Shown one piece after another: positions 1 through 8,145 of a DNA stretch of 15,587 bases (position 1 is its first letter; each line of letters begins with the position of its first letter). This DNA is from Candidatus Scatosoma pullistercoris (GTDB lineage Bacteria; Bacillota; Clostridia; Christensenellales; Borkfalkiaceae), in the NCBI GenBank assembly GCA_018714725.1, contig DVMZ01000076.1, positions 1 to 15,587 on the forward strand. The letters are read 5' to 3'. The position numbers and the translations under genes are program-made. Under the pieces are notes generated by a model. It saw only the letters and a list, made by a program, of their open reading frames with translations. It searched no databases and was not told the origin of the DNA.

Positions 1-119
1 GGTATAAAGAATATACCGGCATAAAGCATATAAAAGATATAAAGCATATCCGGCTCCGGCATAAAAGCCGTCTGTCGGGCATAGTCTTTGAACGTGGAAA
101 CAAAAACGGGAGGCGGAAC
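1..119. other. AT-rich leader upstream of cysK with short direct repeats
   Basis: No gene start is visible here. The stretch is AT-rich and repetitive: ATAAAGCATAT occurs at 21-31 and again at 39-49 (18 bp apart), related ATAAAAG strings occur near 30 and 61, and CCGGCATAAA occurs at 17-26 and 57-66. CGGCT (51-55) could pair with AGCCG (66-70). I see no convincing -35/-10 pair with normal spacing, so the cysK promoter may lie left of the window or cysK may be read with an upstream gene. The cysK ribosome binding site, GGGAGG at 108-113, lies at the right end. Confidence 0.45.
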
Positions 120-1043
120 ATGTATTTCGGTTCGATTGCGGAAGCGGTGGGAAGGACGCCGTTGGTGGCGCTGAAAAATATCGGCAGGGAGTGCGCTTTG
201 CAGGCGCAATTGCTCGCCAAAGTGGAATCGATGAATCCCACGGGGTCAGGCAAGGACCGCGCGGCGGCGGAAATGCTCAGGGAAGCGGAGGAAAGCGGCC
301 GGCTGGACAAAGACACCCTTCTGATCGAGCCGACCAGCGGCAATACCGGCATCGGCCTGGCGGCGCTGGCGGCGGCAAAGGGGCTTTCTCTCGTGATCGT
401 CATGCCCGATACGATGAGCGGGGAAAGGCGTCTGATGATTTCCGCTTTCGGCGCCAAGCTGATACTGACGGAGGGCAGGCTGGGCATGCAGGGGGCCGTC
501 GATCGCGCGGAACAGCTCCATCGGGAGGTGAAAAACAGTCTGATCGTGGGGCAGTTTGTCAATCCCGCAAATCCCGCCGCGCATTACAAGACCACCGGGC
601 CGGAAATCTGGGAGGATACGGAAGGTTGTGTGGACGCGTTTGTCGCGGGTGTGGGCACGGGCGGAACGGTGACCGGCGTCGGGCGTTTTCTCAAAGAAAA
701 GAATCCCGGCGTGCGGATTTTGGCGGTCGAGCCGGCTTCCTCTCCCGTTTTAAGCGGCGGGAAAAGCGGCCTGCATTCGATCCAGGGGATCGGCGCCGGA
801 TTTGTTCCGGATAATTTTGACCGCTCGGTGTGCGATGAGATTCTGACGGTGACGGACGAGGACGCTTATTCCTTTGCCGGATTGCTGGCGAAAAAAGAGG
901 GGATTTTGGCGGGCGTTTCTTCGGGAGCGGCGCTTGCCGCCGCCGTCCGTTTCGCTTCCCGCCGGGAAAATGCCGGAAAGCGGATTGTCGTGTTGCTGCC
1001 CGACACCGGGGACAGGTATTTGTCCTGCGGATTGTTTGCATAA
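120..1043 (+). CDS. cysK: Cysteine synthase (O-acetylserine sulfhydrylase), PLP-dependent
   Basis: This enzyme makes L-cysteine from O-acetyl-L-serine and sulfide in the cytoplasm. The 307-residue length is normal for CysK/CysM. Seen in the protein: the PLP-lysine motif NPTGSGKDR with Lys45, the substrate-loop TSGNTG at 72-77, the QF-NP-NP-AHY-TTGPEIW signature at about 145-164, the phosphate-binding GTGGT at 179-183, GVSSGAA near residue 266 and the C-terminal PDTGDRYLS. All are family hallmarks. The glycine before the PLP lysine is unusual, since a hydrophobic residue such as Val is common there. The ATG has GGGAGG about 6 nt upstream. No serine acetyltransferase, sulfate-reduction gene or CymR-type regulator is in the window, so pathway context is missing. 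A CysM or cystathionine beta-synthase-like specificity cannot be excluded, but the length and motifs fit CysK best. Confidence 0.93.
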   Translation: MYFGSIAEAVGRTPLVALKNIGRECALQAQLLAKVESMNPTGSGKDRAAAEMLREAEESGRLDKDTLLIEPTSGNTGIGLAALAAAKGLSLVIVMPDTMSGERRLMISAFGAKLILTEGRLGMQGAVDRAEQLHREVKNSLIVGQFVNPANPAAHYKTTGPEIWEDTEGCVDAFVAGVGTGGTVTGVGRFLKEKNPGVRILAVEPASSPVLSGGKSGLHSIQGIGAGFVPDNFDRSVCDEILTVTDEDAYSFAGLLAKKEGILAGVSSGAALAAAVRFASRRENAGKRIVVLLPDTGDRYLSCGLFA

Positions 1044-1053
1044 ATAGAAGCCA

Positions 1054-1099
1054 GACACAAAGCCCCGCGGCTTTTCAAAAAGCCGCGGGGCTTTGTGTC
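1054..1099 (+). terminator. Long perfect hairpin downstream of cysK
   Basis: A perfect 22-nt inverted repeat pairs 1054-1075 with 1078-1099. In practice this is about a 19-bp GC-rich stem with an 8-nt loop. It begins 10 nt after the cysK stop. No run of T follows on either strand, so it may act as a weak intrinsic terminator, a transcript-stabilising 3' hairpin, or both. The position makes a cysK 3'-end role most likely. Confidence 0.65.
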
Positions 1100-1198
1100 G
1101 CGGAAAGGCACGGCGCATCGGTTGATTGCGCAAAAAAGGACTCGGACCGCTTTTCAAAATTTTTTGGAAAGCAAAACACAAAAAACTGTGAAATTATC

Positions 1199-1227
1199 TT
1201 GACAAAAAAATCAATATCGATTATAAT
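1199..1227 (+). promoter_or_regulatory. Consensus sigma-A promoter for the lipoprotein gene
   Basis: TTGACA at 1199-1204, a 17-bp spacer and TATAAT at 1222-1227 match the housekeeping consensus in all twelve positions. Transcription should start near 1234, giving a leader of about 100 nt. A perfect inverted repeat TCCGAT-TT-ATCGGA at 1247-1260 lies just downstream of the expected start and could be an operator or a 5' mRNA hairpin. So strong a promoter is notable for a surface protein of this size. Confidence 0.88.
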
Positions 1228-1334
1228 AGCATTTATAATTCAAAAATCCGATTTATCGGAGCAAAAAATTCGCGGAAACGTCGGAAAAGGCGGGGGCGAG
1301 ACATGCTTTGAAAAGTGCGGGAAGGAGAAAAGAT

Positions 1335-4331
1335 ATGAAAAAGAGCGGAAAAGTGATTCTGGCGCTTCTGGCTCTGGGAATGGCGGCGGCGCTGTATGCC
1401 TGCGGTGGAAACAATACGTCCGGCAGCACAGGGGATTCGGACAGCGTGAGCACCTCTTCTTCGGATACGGGAAGCGATACGGCTTCTTCCGAAGATTCGG
1501 ATTCTTCGATTTCTTCCGATTCCGATTCTGACACTTCGGATTCGTCGGATTCTTCGGATTCGACTTCGGAGCCGGAGCCTCAGGAGCCGATAGCGGTGGG
1601 CGCATTCGCGCGGCGTTGGGTGTCCGGGAGCGACACGCTTGATCTCTTCGCGGGGACGATGACGGGGGCGGCGGATTTTGAAGTGACTTCGTTCACCGAT
1701 GCGGGGGCGGATTCCGTGATCGGCTGCAAGGCGGACGGGAAGGAATACGTCCTGAAACTCGGCGCGGACGGAACCCTGGGTATGTACAATGCCGCGGAGG
1801 ACGCGGAGCCCGTCAGGACGTTTATGCCGGACGCGGCGGCGTTCGGGGGAGTCTGGATGCCCGACGATCCGTATCTGTATGTCTATTATGCGATTTCGCC
1901 CGTTCCGGACGGGAACGGATATTTCGGCTGGGAGATGTATTCCCAGGCCACGCACGAATCGGTGGATATGCTGGGCACGGGCACGACTGCGCTCGTCTTT
2001 GACGATCAGGGCGAAGCGGGCGTCGTGTTCACCGGGTATTCCTATGATTATCCGTACATGACGATAGCTTATGACGAAAACGGGACTGTCTGGTGTGACG
2101 ACGGGTATTCCGTGTATGCGCTGGAACCCGATGCGGCGGGGATCGGAGACGCATACCTCACCGGAAACGGCGAAAAGATACTCGTGGATTTCGAGACGGG
2201 CAAAATCGTCTATAACGGCACGGAATCGGCGTTTGAGATAAAGGCTTCCGATTACGGCAGCGCCCTGGTATTTTCCGAGGACGGCAAGGCCTGTTATCTG
2301 CAAAGGACCACGACAGGGGTTTATCGGATCGATTCCGAGGGCGCGACTTCGGTGTGCGCCGCCTATGACCCCGACCGGCTGAAAGGAGTCTGGTCGAACG
2401 CGGACGATTCGTACAGAATTACCGTCGAGACGGACGACAAAATAAAATTCGGCAGCCAGGAATACGATCTGACGGCGCGGGTCGAGAACGGGGAAGTCGT
2501 GTACGACTTCACGCGGTATGATCTGCGGTATACCATCCGCACGATCGAGGGAATCGACGTGGCGGTCTCCGTCGAATCGGAAATGCAGGCGGCTTCCGGT
2601 TATTATATCCTCAATGAAGCCAAGCAGGTATTTGTCGGCGACTATGTGAACAACATCGAAACGCTTTCGGTCTCGGCGGATTATTCGGTGAATCTGAAAT
2701 TCCTGCTCGACGGCACCTCGACGTCTTATGCGGGGACATTTACTTATAAACCCGATCTGGAATGTATCGTTTTGGTGCTCGGAGAAAGCGGTATGTTTAT
2801 GCTGCAGCTGGAAGACGGGGCATTCTGGGTGTTGGAAGAGGACAACGGGAACTATGCGGAATATTCCGCTTATTATGCCGAGGAAAAAATCCCCGCGCTG
2901 CAAGAGGCTTTTTCGGTGGGACTGACGTCGCAAACGGACACTTACACCACGGGCGGCACGGCTCCCGTCTCCCTTCGGTTTGACTTTGAAAACGGCGAGC
3001 TGATTTATAACGGGGAGGAGTATATTTATACCTGGGGGTATGAATTCGGTACTTTTTCGGCTTATCCGACCATGATTTTCGTCTCCGACCTCGTTTCGGA
3101 CGAAAGCGGAAATCTCGTCGACTATGTCTACAACAGCCTTCGGCCTTTCGATCAGGGCGTGGCGCTGGAAAGCATCCGCATGAGTACGGGAGAATCCGTT
3201 TATTCGTATTTCATCTCGCAGTCGGTCTATTCCGACATGATCGGTTTGTCCTATACTTACCGCGGGCCGCTGTACGACGAGACGTTCACGCTGAAGGACG
3301 ACGGCAGTTTCTGGATTTCCAGCACCGATCTGACCGACGCCGACGCGGCGGTTTCCCCGGTTGCGTATGAGTATACGTTGCAGCGGTTTTACGATCAGAA
3401 CGGCAAAGAAAACATCATCATTGCCTTCAATCCTTACGGAAATCTCTATCTCTATGTGTATATCGTGGACGATATGTACGCCACCCTGTTCGACATCGTA
3501 TATGCCCGTACCGAGCTGATCGGCCTGGTCGGCACTTATTACGACGAGGCGGGCAACACCTTTGCGGTGGACGCGCATGCGGCCATTCTGGTGAACGGCG
3601 AAGAAGTTGAAATTCAATCCGTATCCCTGGCGCCTGCGCCTTCTGCGGTGTATATGCTCGGCGGAAAGAGATATACCGCGTCGATTGTCTCCGCCGGCGT
3701 TATTTCGGTGACCGACGGAACGGAGACCGTAACGTATACGCTGCGGAAATTCACCCCTTCGGCTTTTGTGGGGACTTATGCGCTGAACGGCAAGGAAATC
3801 GTCGTTTCGAGTTCGGCGGTGGGCATCAATTATGAGCCGACGCTGAAAGCGGAAGTGGACGGATCGGCGGTGACGGCCACGCTCGCCTTTACGGCGGACG
3901 GAAAACAGGCGCTCACCTTCTCGGCGTTCGATTTCTCTTCGGGAATGCCCGCGATGGTCAATTATACGATCACGCTGGACGGGCAAACGCTGACGATTAC
4001 GGACGGAACGAATACCGTCACGGCCGCGGCGGCGGACTGGGATTATTCCGACTTCGTGTTTACCGATGAAAAAACATTGACGGACAGCACGGGCGGCACG
4101 CATACGTTTGTCTGCCTTCCCAAACTGGGCGGAAAGGCGCCGCTCTTCCTGTACGACGGGGCTTCCTGCTCCCAGTATAGCGTTACGATCGCCGCAGACG
4201 GGACCATGACGCTGGAAGTGACCAACGGGGTGGATACGTTTGTCATCGAGGTCGGCGCGGACGGAACGGTGAGCGCGGGGTATAAGCCGAGCGATATTCC
4301 GCTTCCTCCTCCGCCTCCTCCCGCGCCGTAA
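1335..4331 (+). CDS. Large secreted lipoprotein with Ser/Asp-rich linker and repeated beta-type units
   Basis: I do not recognise a named family for this 998-residue protein. The start at 1335 is chosen over an in-frame ATG at 1308 because GGAAGGAG lies 7 nt upstream and the signal peptide begins exactly here. A Lys-Lys N-terminus, a hydrophobic core and a lipobox Leu-Tyr-Ala-Cys (Cys23) predict lipid anchoring outside the membrane. Residues about 24-85 are a Ser/Asp/Thr-rich spacer ending in a Pro/Glu stretch. The rest is rich in Tyr, Asp, Thr and Val with strand-like periodicity. It contains recurrent unit starts of the form hydrophobic-x-Gly-x-Trp/Tyr: near residues 168 (GGVW), 349 (KGVW), 433 (VGDY), 731 (VGTY) and 811 (VGTY), with neighbouring units 80-84 residues apart. 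The C-terminus is a polyproline tail. It has its own promoter and terminator and is probably monocistronic. A cell-surface binding or scaffold role is inference; no catalytic motif was recognised. Confidence 0.85.
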   Translation: MKKSGKVILALLALGMAAALYACGGNNTSGSTGDSDSVSTSSSDTGSDTASSEDSDSSISSDSDSDTSDSSDSSDSTSEPEPQEPIAVGAFARRWVSGSDTLDLFAGTMTGAADFEVTSFTDAGADSVIGCKADGKEYVLKLGADGTLGMYNAAEDAEPVRTFMPDAAAFGGVWMPDDPYLYVYYAISPVPDGNGYFGWEMYSQATHESVDMLGTGTTALVFDDQGEAGVVFTGYSYDYPYMTIAYDENGTVWCDDGYSVYALEPDAAGIGDAYLTGNGEKILVDFETGKIVYNGTESAFEIKASDYGSALVFSEDGKACYLQRTTTGVYRIDSEGATSVCAAYDPDRLKGVWSNADDSYRITVETDDKIKFGSQEYDLTARVENGEVVYDFTRYDLRYTIRTIEGIDVAVSVESEMQAASGYYILNEAKQVFVGDYVNNIETLSVSADYSVNLKFLLDGTSTSYAGTFTYKPDLECIVLVLGESGMFMLQLEDGAFWVLEEDNGNYAEYSAYYAEEKIPALQEAFSVGLTSQTDTYTTGGTAPVSLRFDFENGELIYNGEEYIYTWGYEFGTFSAYPTMIFVSDLVSDESGNLVDYVYNSLRPFDQGVALESIRMSTGESVYSYFISQSVYSDMIGLSYTYRGPLYDETFTLKDDGSFWISSTDLTDADAAVSPVAYEYTLQRFYDQNGKENIIIAFNPYGNLYLYVYIVDDMYATLFDIVYARTELIGLVGTYYDEAGNTFAVDAHAAILVNGEEVEIQSVSLAPAPSAVYMLGGKRYTASIVSAGVISVTDGTETVTYTLRKFTPSAFVGTYALNGKEIVVSSSAVGINYEPTLKAEVDGSAVTATLAFTADGKQALTFSAFDFSSGMPAMVNYTITLDGQTLTITDGTNTVTAAAADWDYSDFVFTDEKTLTDSTGGTHTFVCLPKLGGKAPLFLYDGASCSQYSVTIAADGTMTLEVTNGVDTFVIEVGADGTVSAGYKPSDIPLPPPPPPAP

Positions 4332-4394
4332 CGCGCCGGGTGAGGGGCTGGCCTTTTGACAGATCAAAACCAACAGCATTTTGTTTTTTCTGTA

Positions 4395-4421
4395 GGGACG
4401 GTTTTCAGAACCGTCCCTTTT
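4395..4421 (+). terminator. Intrinsic terminator after the lipoprotein gene
   Basis: GGGACGGTT (4395-4403) pairs with AACCGTCCC (4409-4417) around a 5-nt loop and is followed by TTTT at 4418-4421. It lies about 65 nt after the lipoprotein stop and is oriented to end its transcript. Confidence 0.8.
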
Positions 4422-4488
4422 GCGTCGCAAACGGCGGGGGAGAAGGGAAGCCTTTGTCGGCTCCGGGAAGAGCGGGCGTAAACAAAGG

Positions 4489-4532
4489 GAAGCGGAACCG
4501 GATTTTCCGGTTCCGCTTCTTCCGCGTTTTTT
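4489..4532. terminator. Hairpin in the convergent gap, probably a bidirectional terminator
   Basis: A perfect 14-bp stem pairs 4489-4502 with 4506-4519 around TTT, with a T run at 4527-4532 on the plus side. On the minus strand the stem is followed by a mixed T-rich stretch (CCCTTTGTTT). It lies between the plus-strand lipoprotein gene and the end of the minus-strand membrane operon at 4679, so it may serve as a second terminator for the former and a distal one for the latter. Confidence 0.6.
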
Positions 4533-4678
4533 GCTTTCCTGCGATTTTTCTTTTCTCCGCCTTTCGGAGATTCATGCGCAATATTCATGTGCAATCCGCC
4601 GTGCGGGGCGGGCGCTTTTTCCGCTCCGGCACGGTCAAAGGAGACGGTTGTCTTTGCTCTGCCATTATTTTCGGGCAA

Positions 4679-5137
4679 TTACTTCCGGTTGTTCTTTTCC
4701 TCTTCGGCTTTGCGCGCTTCTTCTTCCGCTTTGCGGGCGCGATAGTCCTTATAGCCGACTTTCTGATTGTCGCCTTCGTCCCACTTCTTTCCGCCGGTGG
4801 CCAGCACGGAAAGCACGCCGGCAACGGCGACGATCACCGCGATGACGGGCCAGATATAGCTCTTGGGCAGGGCGAGGGCGAAGATGACGCTGATCGCCGC
4901 GATGACGAGGAGTCCGGCACCGAGGAACAGATCGCCCTTTTTGAGAACGCCCGTTTTTCCGGAGAAGGTGCCGCGCAGGAGCAGGGCGAGTCCGCCGGTG
5001 CCGCAGACGATGACGATTGCCCAGTTCAGATTGAAAAATCCGAACCGATCGGGCAGAATGACGGACAGCAGCCACAGTACGGCGGCCGCCAGCCAGGCCA
5101 GTGCCAGCAGAAGTTTTGTGAAGAAATGTTTGCTCAT
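4679..5137 (-). CDS. Small four-TM membrane protein with charged C-terminal tail
   Basis: Family not recognised. The 152-residue product has four hydrophobic segments, at about residues 8-28, 37-55, 70-91 and 94-113. A basic loop (LRGTFSGKTG region) separates the second and third. The last 39 residues are highly charged and end in a repeated ARKAEEE motif likely to form a short helix or coiled coil in the cytoplasm. AAGGAA lies 8 nt before the ATG. It follows the preceding minus-strand gene by 99 bp with no clear terminator and is probably the last gene of the SPFH/zinc-ribbon operon. A role in membrane anchoring or organisation alongside the SPFH protein is inference from position only. Confidence 0.7.
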   Translation of the reverse strand: MSKHFFTKLLLALAWLAAAVLWLLSVILPDRFGFFNLNWAIVIVCGTGGLALLLRGTFSGKTGVLKKGDLFLGAGLLVIAAISVIFALALPKSYIWPVIAVIVAVAGVLSVLATGGKKWDEGDNQKVGYKDYRARKAEEEARKAEEEKNNRK

Positions 5138-5236
5138 AATTCGATTTCCTTATAAAGTGGTTTTGGGCATATGCCCCGGAAAGCCCGTTTCTCCGGAGAA
5201 GCCGGACAACGAGGATTATTGTTTAACGTGAAACGA

Positions 5237-5668
5237 TTACCGGAGAAGGACGTTGGCGGAAACGGCGGAAATTTCATCGCCTTCGCCGACGACGATTTTT
5301 TCGCCGTGCGAAAAGTTTTTGACCAGTCCGCCTACGCGCAGTTTGAAATTCCGGTCGTTTCCGTCGGCGGAAAGCACGGTATAGACGCCGGGGAGGAGTT
5401 TTCCCTTCCGGTCGGCGACGTAGACTTCTCCGCGGGAAAGCAGAAAATCGCCGGGCAGATGGGTGACGTTCATGCCTTCGGCGTCGAGGATGGCGTCCTC
5501 TTTGGAATAGCGTACCCCCTTGACGATCTTGACCTGATCGGCGCGTTCTTCCTTTTGCTCGGCGGCTTTCCGGATATTCCGGAGTTTGAGGCCGAGAATG
5601 ACAAGCGCGACGAGAAAGACTGCAAGCAGGACGCACAGTACGATCAGAACGATTTTTTCGGGTGTCAT
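5237..5668 (-). CDS. Single-TM protein with short soluble beta-rich domain
   Basis: Family not recognised. The start at 5668 is preferred over an in-frame ATG two codons upstream (5674): GGAGG sits 8 nt from the chosen ATG but only about 2 nt from the upstream one. The 143-residue product has one N-terminal transmembrane helix (about 6-27), a Lys/Glu/Arg-rich juxtamembrane helix, and a domain of about 95 residues with short strands and Gly turns, ending in a Val-Ser-Ala-Asn-Val-Leu-Leu strand. This architecture is bitopic with an N-terminal anchor and resembles small NfeD-like or membrane-associated beta proteins, but I cannot assign it. It sits between the zinc-ribbon gene and the four-TM gene, all on the minus strand, so co-transcription is likely. 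Confidence 0.68.
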   Translation of the reverse strand: MTPEKIVLIVLCVLLAVFLVALVILGLKLRNIRKAAEQKEERADQVKIVKGVRYSKEDAILDAEGMNVTHLPGDFLLSRGEVYVADRKGKLLPGVYTVLSADGNDRNFKLRVGGLVKNFSHGEKIVVGEGDEISAVSANVLLR

Positions 5669-5796
5669 AATCATTTCCTCCCGGATTTATTGTCGGAGCT
5701 GTATTGTTTTCTTTTCGGAGCCCGATCGGTTTTCCGGACGTCCTTTCGGCCGCTCTTCGGCGGGCCTTTCGGACGAGCCCGGGAAAACGGCCGGGA

Positions 5797-6903
5797 TTAT
5801 TGCCAGATATACCAGATCAGAAATCCCACGGCCACCGCCGCGGCTATGCCCAGGACTGTCGCAATCGCCGCTTTGACGGGGGAGACGGGGGATTTGCCCT
5901 TGACTTTGCCGCTTCGGCCGTTTATGTAGAAGGGATAAATCTTGCTCTTGTACGGATAAATTCCCGTGTACATCGGCAACAGCAGATATTTGTAAGTCAC
6001 GTTGAAACAGTTTGTGCTGACGTTGAGGTAAGAGACCACGTCGTGGTGATATTGGGAGAGAATGCCCTGGCGTATGCTCTTGTCCGCCATGCTCCTCGCG
6101 TCCGCCCAGCAGGTCTGCCCGTCCCGGGAATAGAGCAGCGCGGAAAATCCGTACAGAAAATCGTCGTTGTATTCCACGCAGTTATGGTAATCGTAGTGCA
6201 TCAGCGTCCGCATGACGGAGGGGGGAACCGCGTCTGTCGCGCTCACGGCCAGGTCGTCGAAGAACTGCTGATAAGTCCCCTGGATATAGAAATAACGGGT
6301 GCGCTGTTCGCGTACGGTTTTTCCGTTGGAGCGCACGTTGACGTAGTAATGTTCGCCCAGCCTTCCCTGGTATGCCGAATCGGTGTTCGTGTCGAAGGTA
6401 AACGCGGGAAGATAGACGCCGCGCAGTTTTTCGGGCCGGAAATACGTCTTGAATTCGCGGGGGGCGAACAGCCGCTTTTTTGCCCAGCGGATTGCCGCGG
6501 CGGAAGCCTTCGGAAGATCGAGCAGGAAGGGCAGCAGGGCGTTCGGGCGCAGCGTGTCGATCTCTTCCCGCTCCACGACGGAAGGGGAGCCGCAGAAGGG
6601 GCACACATGCGCGATTTCCCGTTTGTCCAGCACTTCTTCCGCATTGCAGTTGGCGCAATGGTAGACATGCGTCTGATTTTGCCAGCCGCCGTTGGCTTTG
6701 CTCAGTTCGGAGAAGGCGATTTCCTGTCCTGCGTGAGTTTCGATTTTCTGCAGGGTGCCGCAGCTCGGGCATTTGAGGCAGCCTTCTTCCGGATCGAACT
6801 CCAGATTGTCGCCGCAGTTGGGGCATTTTTCCGTATCTACGGCCGTCTGTTCGCCGCGGAAAGGCGGAAAGGTTTCTTGCGTATTTTTATTTTCGGAATC
6901 CAT
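5797..6903 (-). CDS. Membrane-anchored double zinc-ribbon protein (TFIIB-type zinc-ribbon family, YdjG-like)
   Basis: This 368-residue protein belongs to a Firmicutes group usually annotated as TFIIB-type zinc-ribbon-containing or, misleadingly, PriA-like. Two zinc ribbons are visible at the N-terminus: Cys27/30 with Cys45/48, and Cys83/86 with Cys101/104. An aromatic and Tyr-rich central domain follows (about 120-335). A Lys-rich stretch and one C-terminal transmembrane helix (about 342-366) end the protein, giving a tail-anchored topology with the ribbons in the cytoplasm. GAGGTG precedes the ATG. It lies 66 bp downstream of the SPFH gene. In B. subtilis the pspA-ydjGHI operon pairs a zinc-ribbon membrane protein (YdjG) with the SPFH protein YdjI, so an analogous partnership is likely here. 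Direct orthology needs a profile comparison. The helicase annotation is not supported, as no helicase motif is present. Confidence 0.78.
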   Translation of the reverse strand: MDSENKNTQETFPPFRGEQTAVDTEKCPNCGDNLEFDPEEGCLKCPSCGTLQKIETHAGQEIAFSELSKANGGWQNQTHVYHCANCNAEEVLDKREIAHVCPFCGSPSVVEREEIDTLRPNALLPFLLDLPKASAAAIRWAKKRLFAPREFKTYFRPEKLRGVYLPAFTFDTNTDSAYQGRLGEHYYVNVRSNGKTVREQRTRYFYIQGTYQQFFDDLAVSATDAVPPSVMRTLMHYDYHNCVEYNDDFLYGFSALLYSRDGQTCWADARSMADKSIRQGILSQYHHDVVSYLNVSTNCFNVTYKYLLLPMYTGIYPYKSKIYPFYINGRSGKVKGKSPVSPVKAAIATVLGIAAAVAVGFLIWYIWQ

Positions 6904-6969
6904 GGGTCACCTCGGGAAAGGTCCGGCAAAACCGGAAAAGGGCGCGAAAAAAGCGTCCGCTGTCCGGTT

Positions 6970-8073
6970 TTATCCGATTTTTTGTCCGCATTCGGCGCAG
7001 AATTTCGCGCCGGGAGCAAGTTTGGCTCCGCATTTGGGACAAACGGTGGCGACGGGGGTGCCGCACTCTGCGCAGAACTTCGCGCCGGGGGCGAGTTTTG
7101 CCCCGCATTTTGCACAGGTGGCTCCTGCGGCGCCGGAAAGACCGGCTCCGCAGGCGGTGCAGAACCGGGAATCCGCAGGGACCTGCGCCCCGCATTCGGG
7201 GCAGATTTTTCTGGCGGTTCCGGCATTATTCGCAGCCATGCCCCCGTTCATTGCGTTCATCATATGCATACCCATCCCCAGGCCCAGCCCTGCGCTCATC
7301 GTGCTTCCGGCCATACCGGGGTTTTTGGCGGCCTCTTTGAGGGCGTCTGCCTGCGCCATCTGCGTATAGACGTCCACATTCCGGCGCATCATGCCCAGCC
7401 GCGCGTTTTCGTCCATCGCTTTTTCCAGTTCGGCGGGGAGCGAGACATTTTCAAAGTTGAAATCGACAAGTTCCAGCCCCATTTCCTCAAAGCGCTTGTC
7501 GAGGCTCTTCTTGACGACGTCGGAGAGCTCCAGAAGATTGGCCGCCATATCCACGACGGAAACGCCGCTTTCGCCCATGGCGTCGGAGATCGCCATTACC
7601 AGCATGCTGCGGATATGGTCGGTGATGTCCTCCGTGCGGAAAGTGGAATGGGAGCCGGAGAGTTCGGTCATGAACACATAGGCGTCCTTGATGCGGAAGG
7701 AATAGGTGCCGTAGCCGCGCACGCGCACCGCGCCGAAATCGGGATCGCGCAGCATGATGGGATTGGCCGTTCCCCAGCGCTGTTTGGCAAACCGGGTGGT
7801 GTTGACGAAATAGATTTCCGATTTGAACGGCGTTTCAAATCCGTATTTCCAGGACAGCAGGGAAGTGAGTATCGGCAGACTGTCCGTCTCCAGCTTGTAA
7901 TATCCGGGCAGAAAAACGTCTGCCATTCTGCCCTTGTCGCAGAAGACAGCCACCTGTCCTTCGCGCACCGTCAGCGCAGAGCCGCGCTTGATGACGTTTT
8001 TGCGGGTGTCGATCTTATAAACGATGGTGTTGGGGGAATTGTCCGCCCATTCGATGACTTTCAGAAGCGCCAT
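6970..8073 (-). CDS. SPFH-domain protein with three C-terminal zinc ribbons (YdjI-like)
   Basis: The N-terminal 230 residues or so look like the SPFH/YdjI ('virion core protein'-like) family: a MALLKVIEW start, a VREGQVAVF strand, an LPGYYKLETDSLPILTSL region, and a charged helical end. There is no N-terminal transmembrane helix, so recruitment to the membrane probably needs a partner. A Gly/Met/Ala-rich low-complexity linker follows (about 250-285). Then come three CxxC-N11-CxxC zinc ribbons at residues 291-309, 320-338 and 345-367. Ribbons 2 and 3 share 15 identical residues (GAKLAPGAKFCAECG). GGAGG lies 10 nt before the ATG, and a strong promoter lies at 8146-8174. As first gene of the minus-strand operon it is probably the organiser of the module. 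By analogy with B. subtilis YdjI it may work in membrane-stress or membrane-domain organisation. No PspA gene is in the window. Confidence 0.82.
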   Translation of the reverse strand: MALLKVIEWADNSPNTIVYKIDTRKNVIKRGSALTVREGQVAVFCDKGRMADVFLPGYYKLETDSLPILTSLLSWKYGFETPFKSEIYFVNTTRFAKQRWGTANPIMLRDPDFGAVRVRGYGTYSFRIKDAYVFMTELSGSHSTFRTEDITDHIRSMLVMAISDAMGESGVSVVDMAANLLELSDVVKKSLDKRFEEMGLELVDFNFENVSLPAELEKAMDENARLGMMRRNVDVYTQMAQADALKEAAKNPGMAGSTMSAGLGLGMGMHMMNAMNGGMAANNAGTARKICPECGAQVPADSRFCTACGAGLSGAAGATCAKCGAKLAPGAKFCAECGTPVATVCPKCGAKLAPGAKFCAECGQKIG

Positions 8074-8145
8074 GGCCTGTTATCCTCCCGTCCGCCGCGA
8101 TTTTCCGGTCATGCGCGCGGACTGTCATGCTTTATCTTATAAATC

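Larger units (their letters stand above)
4332..4678. other. Non-coding convergent gap between lipoprotein gene and membrane operon
   Basis: This 347-bp stretch lies between two convergent stop codons. It holds the two terminator-like hairpins at 4395-4421 and 4489-4532 and a smaller inverted repeat, TCTCCG/CGGAGA at 4554-4570. Short open frames cross it, but none has a recognisable domain or RBS. I see no promoter or RNA gene. Confidence 0.55.

Noticed and set aside
1233..4430. A 1065-codon open frame on the minus strand opposite the lipoprotein gene
   Set aside because: It is rich in Arg, His and Ile without hydrophobic segments or domains, and it crosses the promoter of the plus-strand gene. 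The plus frame has promoter, RBS, signal peptide, lipobox and terminator. The antisense frame arises from codon bias in a GC-rich gene.
5797..6903. PriA-like DNA helicase annotation for the zinc-ribbon protein
   Set aside because: Only the zinc ribbons are helicase-like; no Walker A/B or helicase motifs are present and the protein ends in a membrane anchor.
5704..8142. An 812-codon plus-strand open frame through the SPFH and zinc-ribbon genes
   Set aside because: It is the antisense of two clear minus-strand genes with cysteine-knuckle motifs, RBSs and a promoter. It has no domain of its own and runs across the minus-strand promoter.
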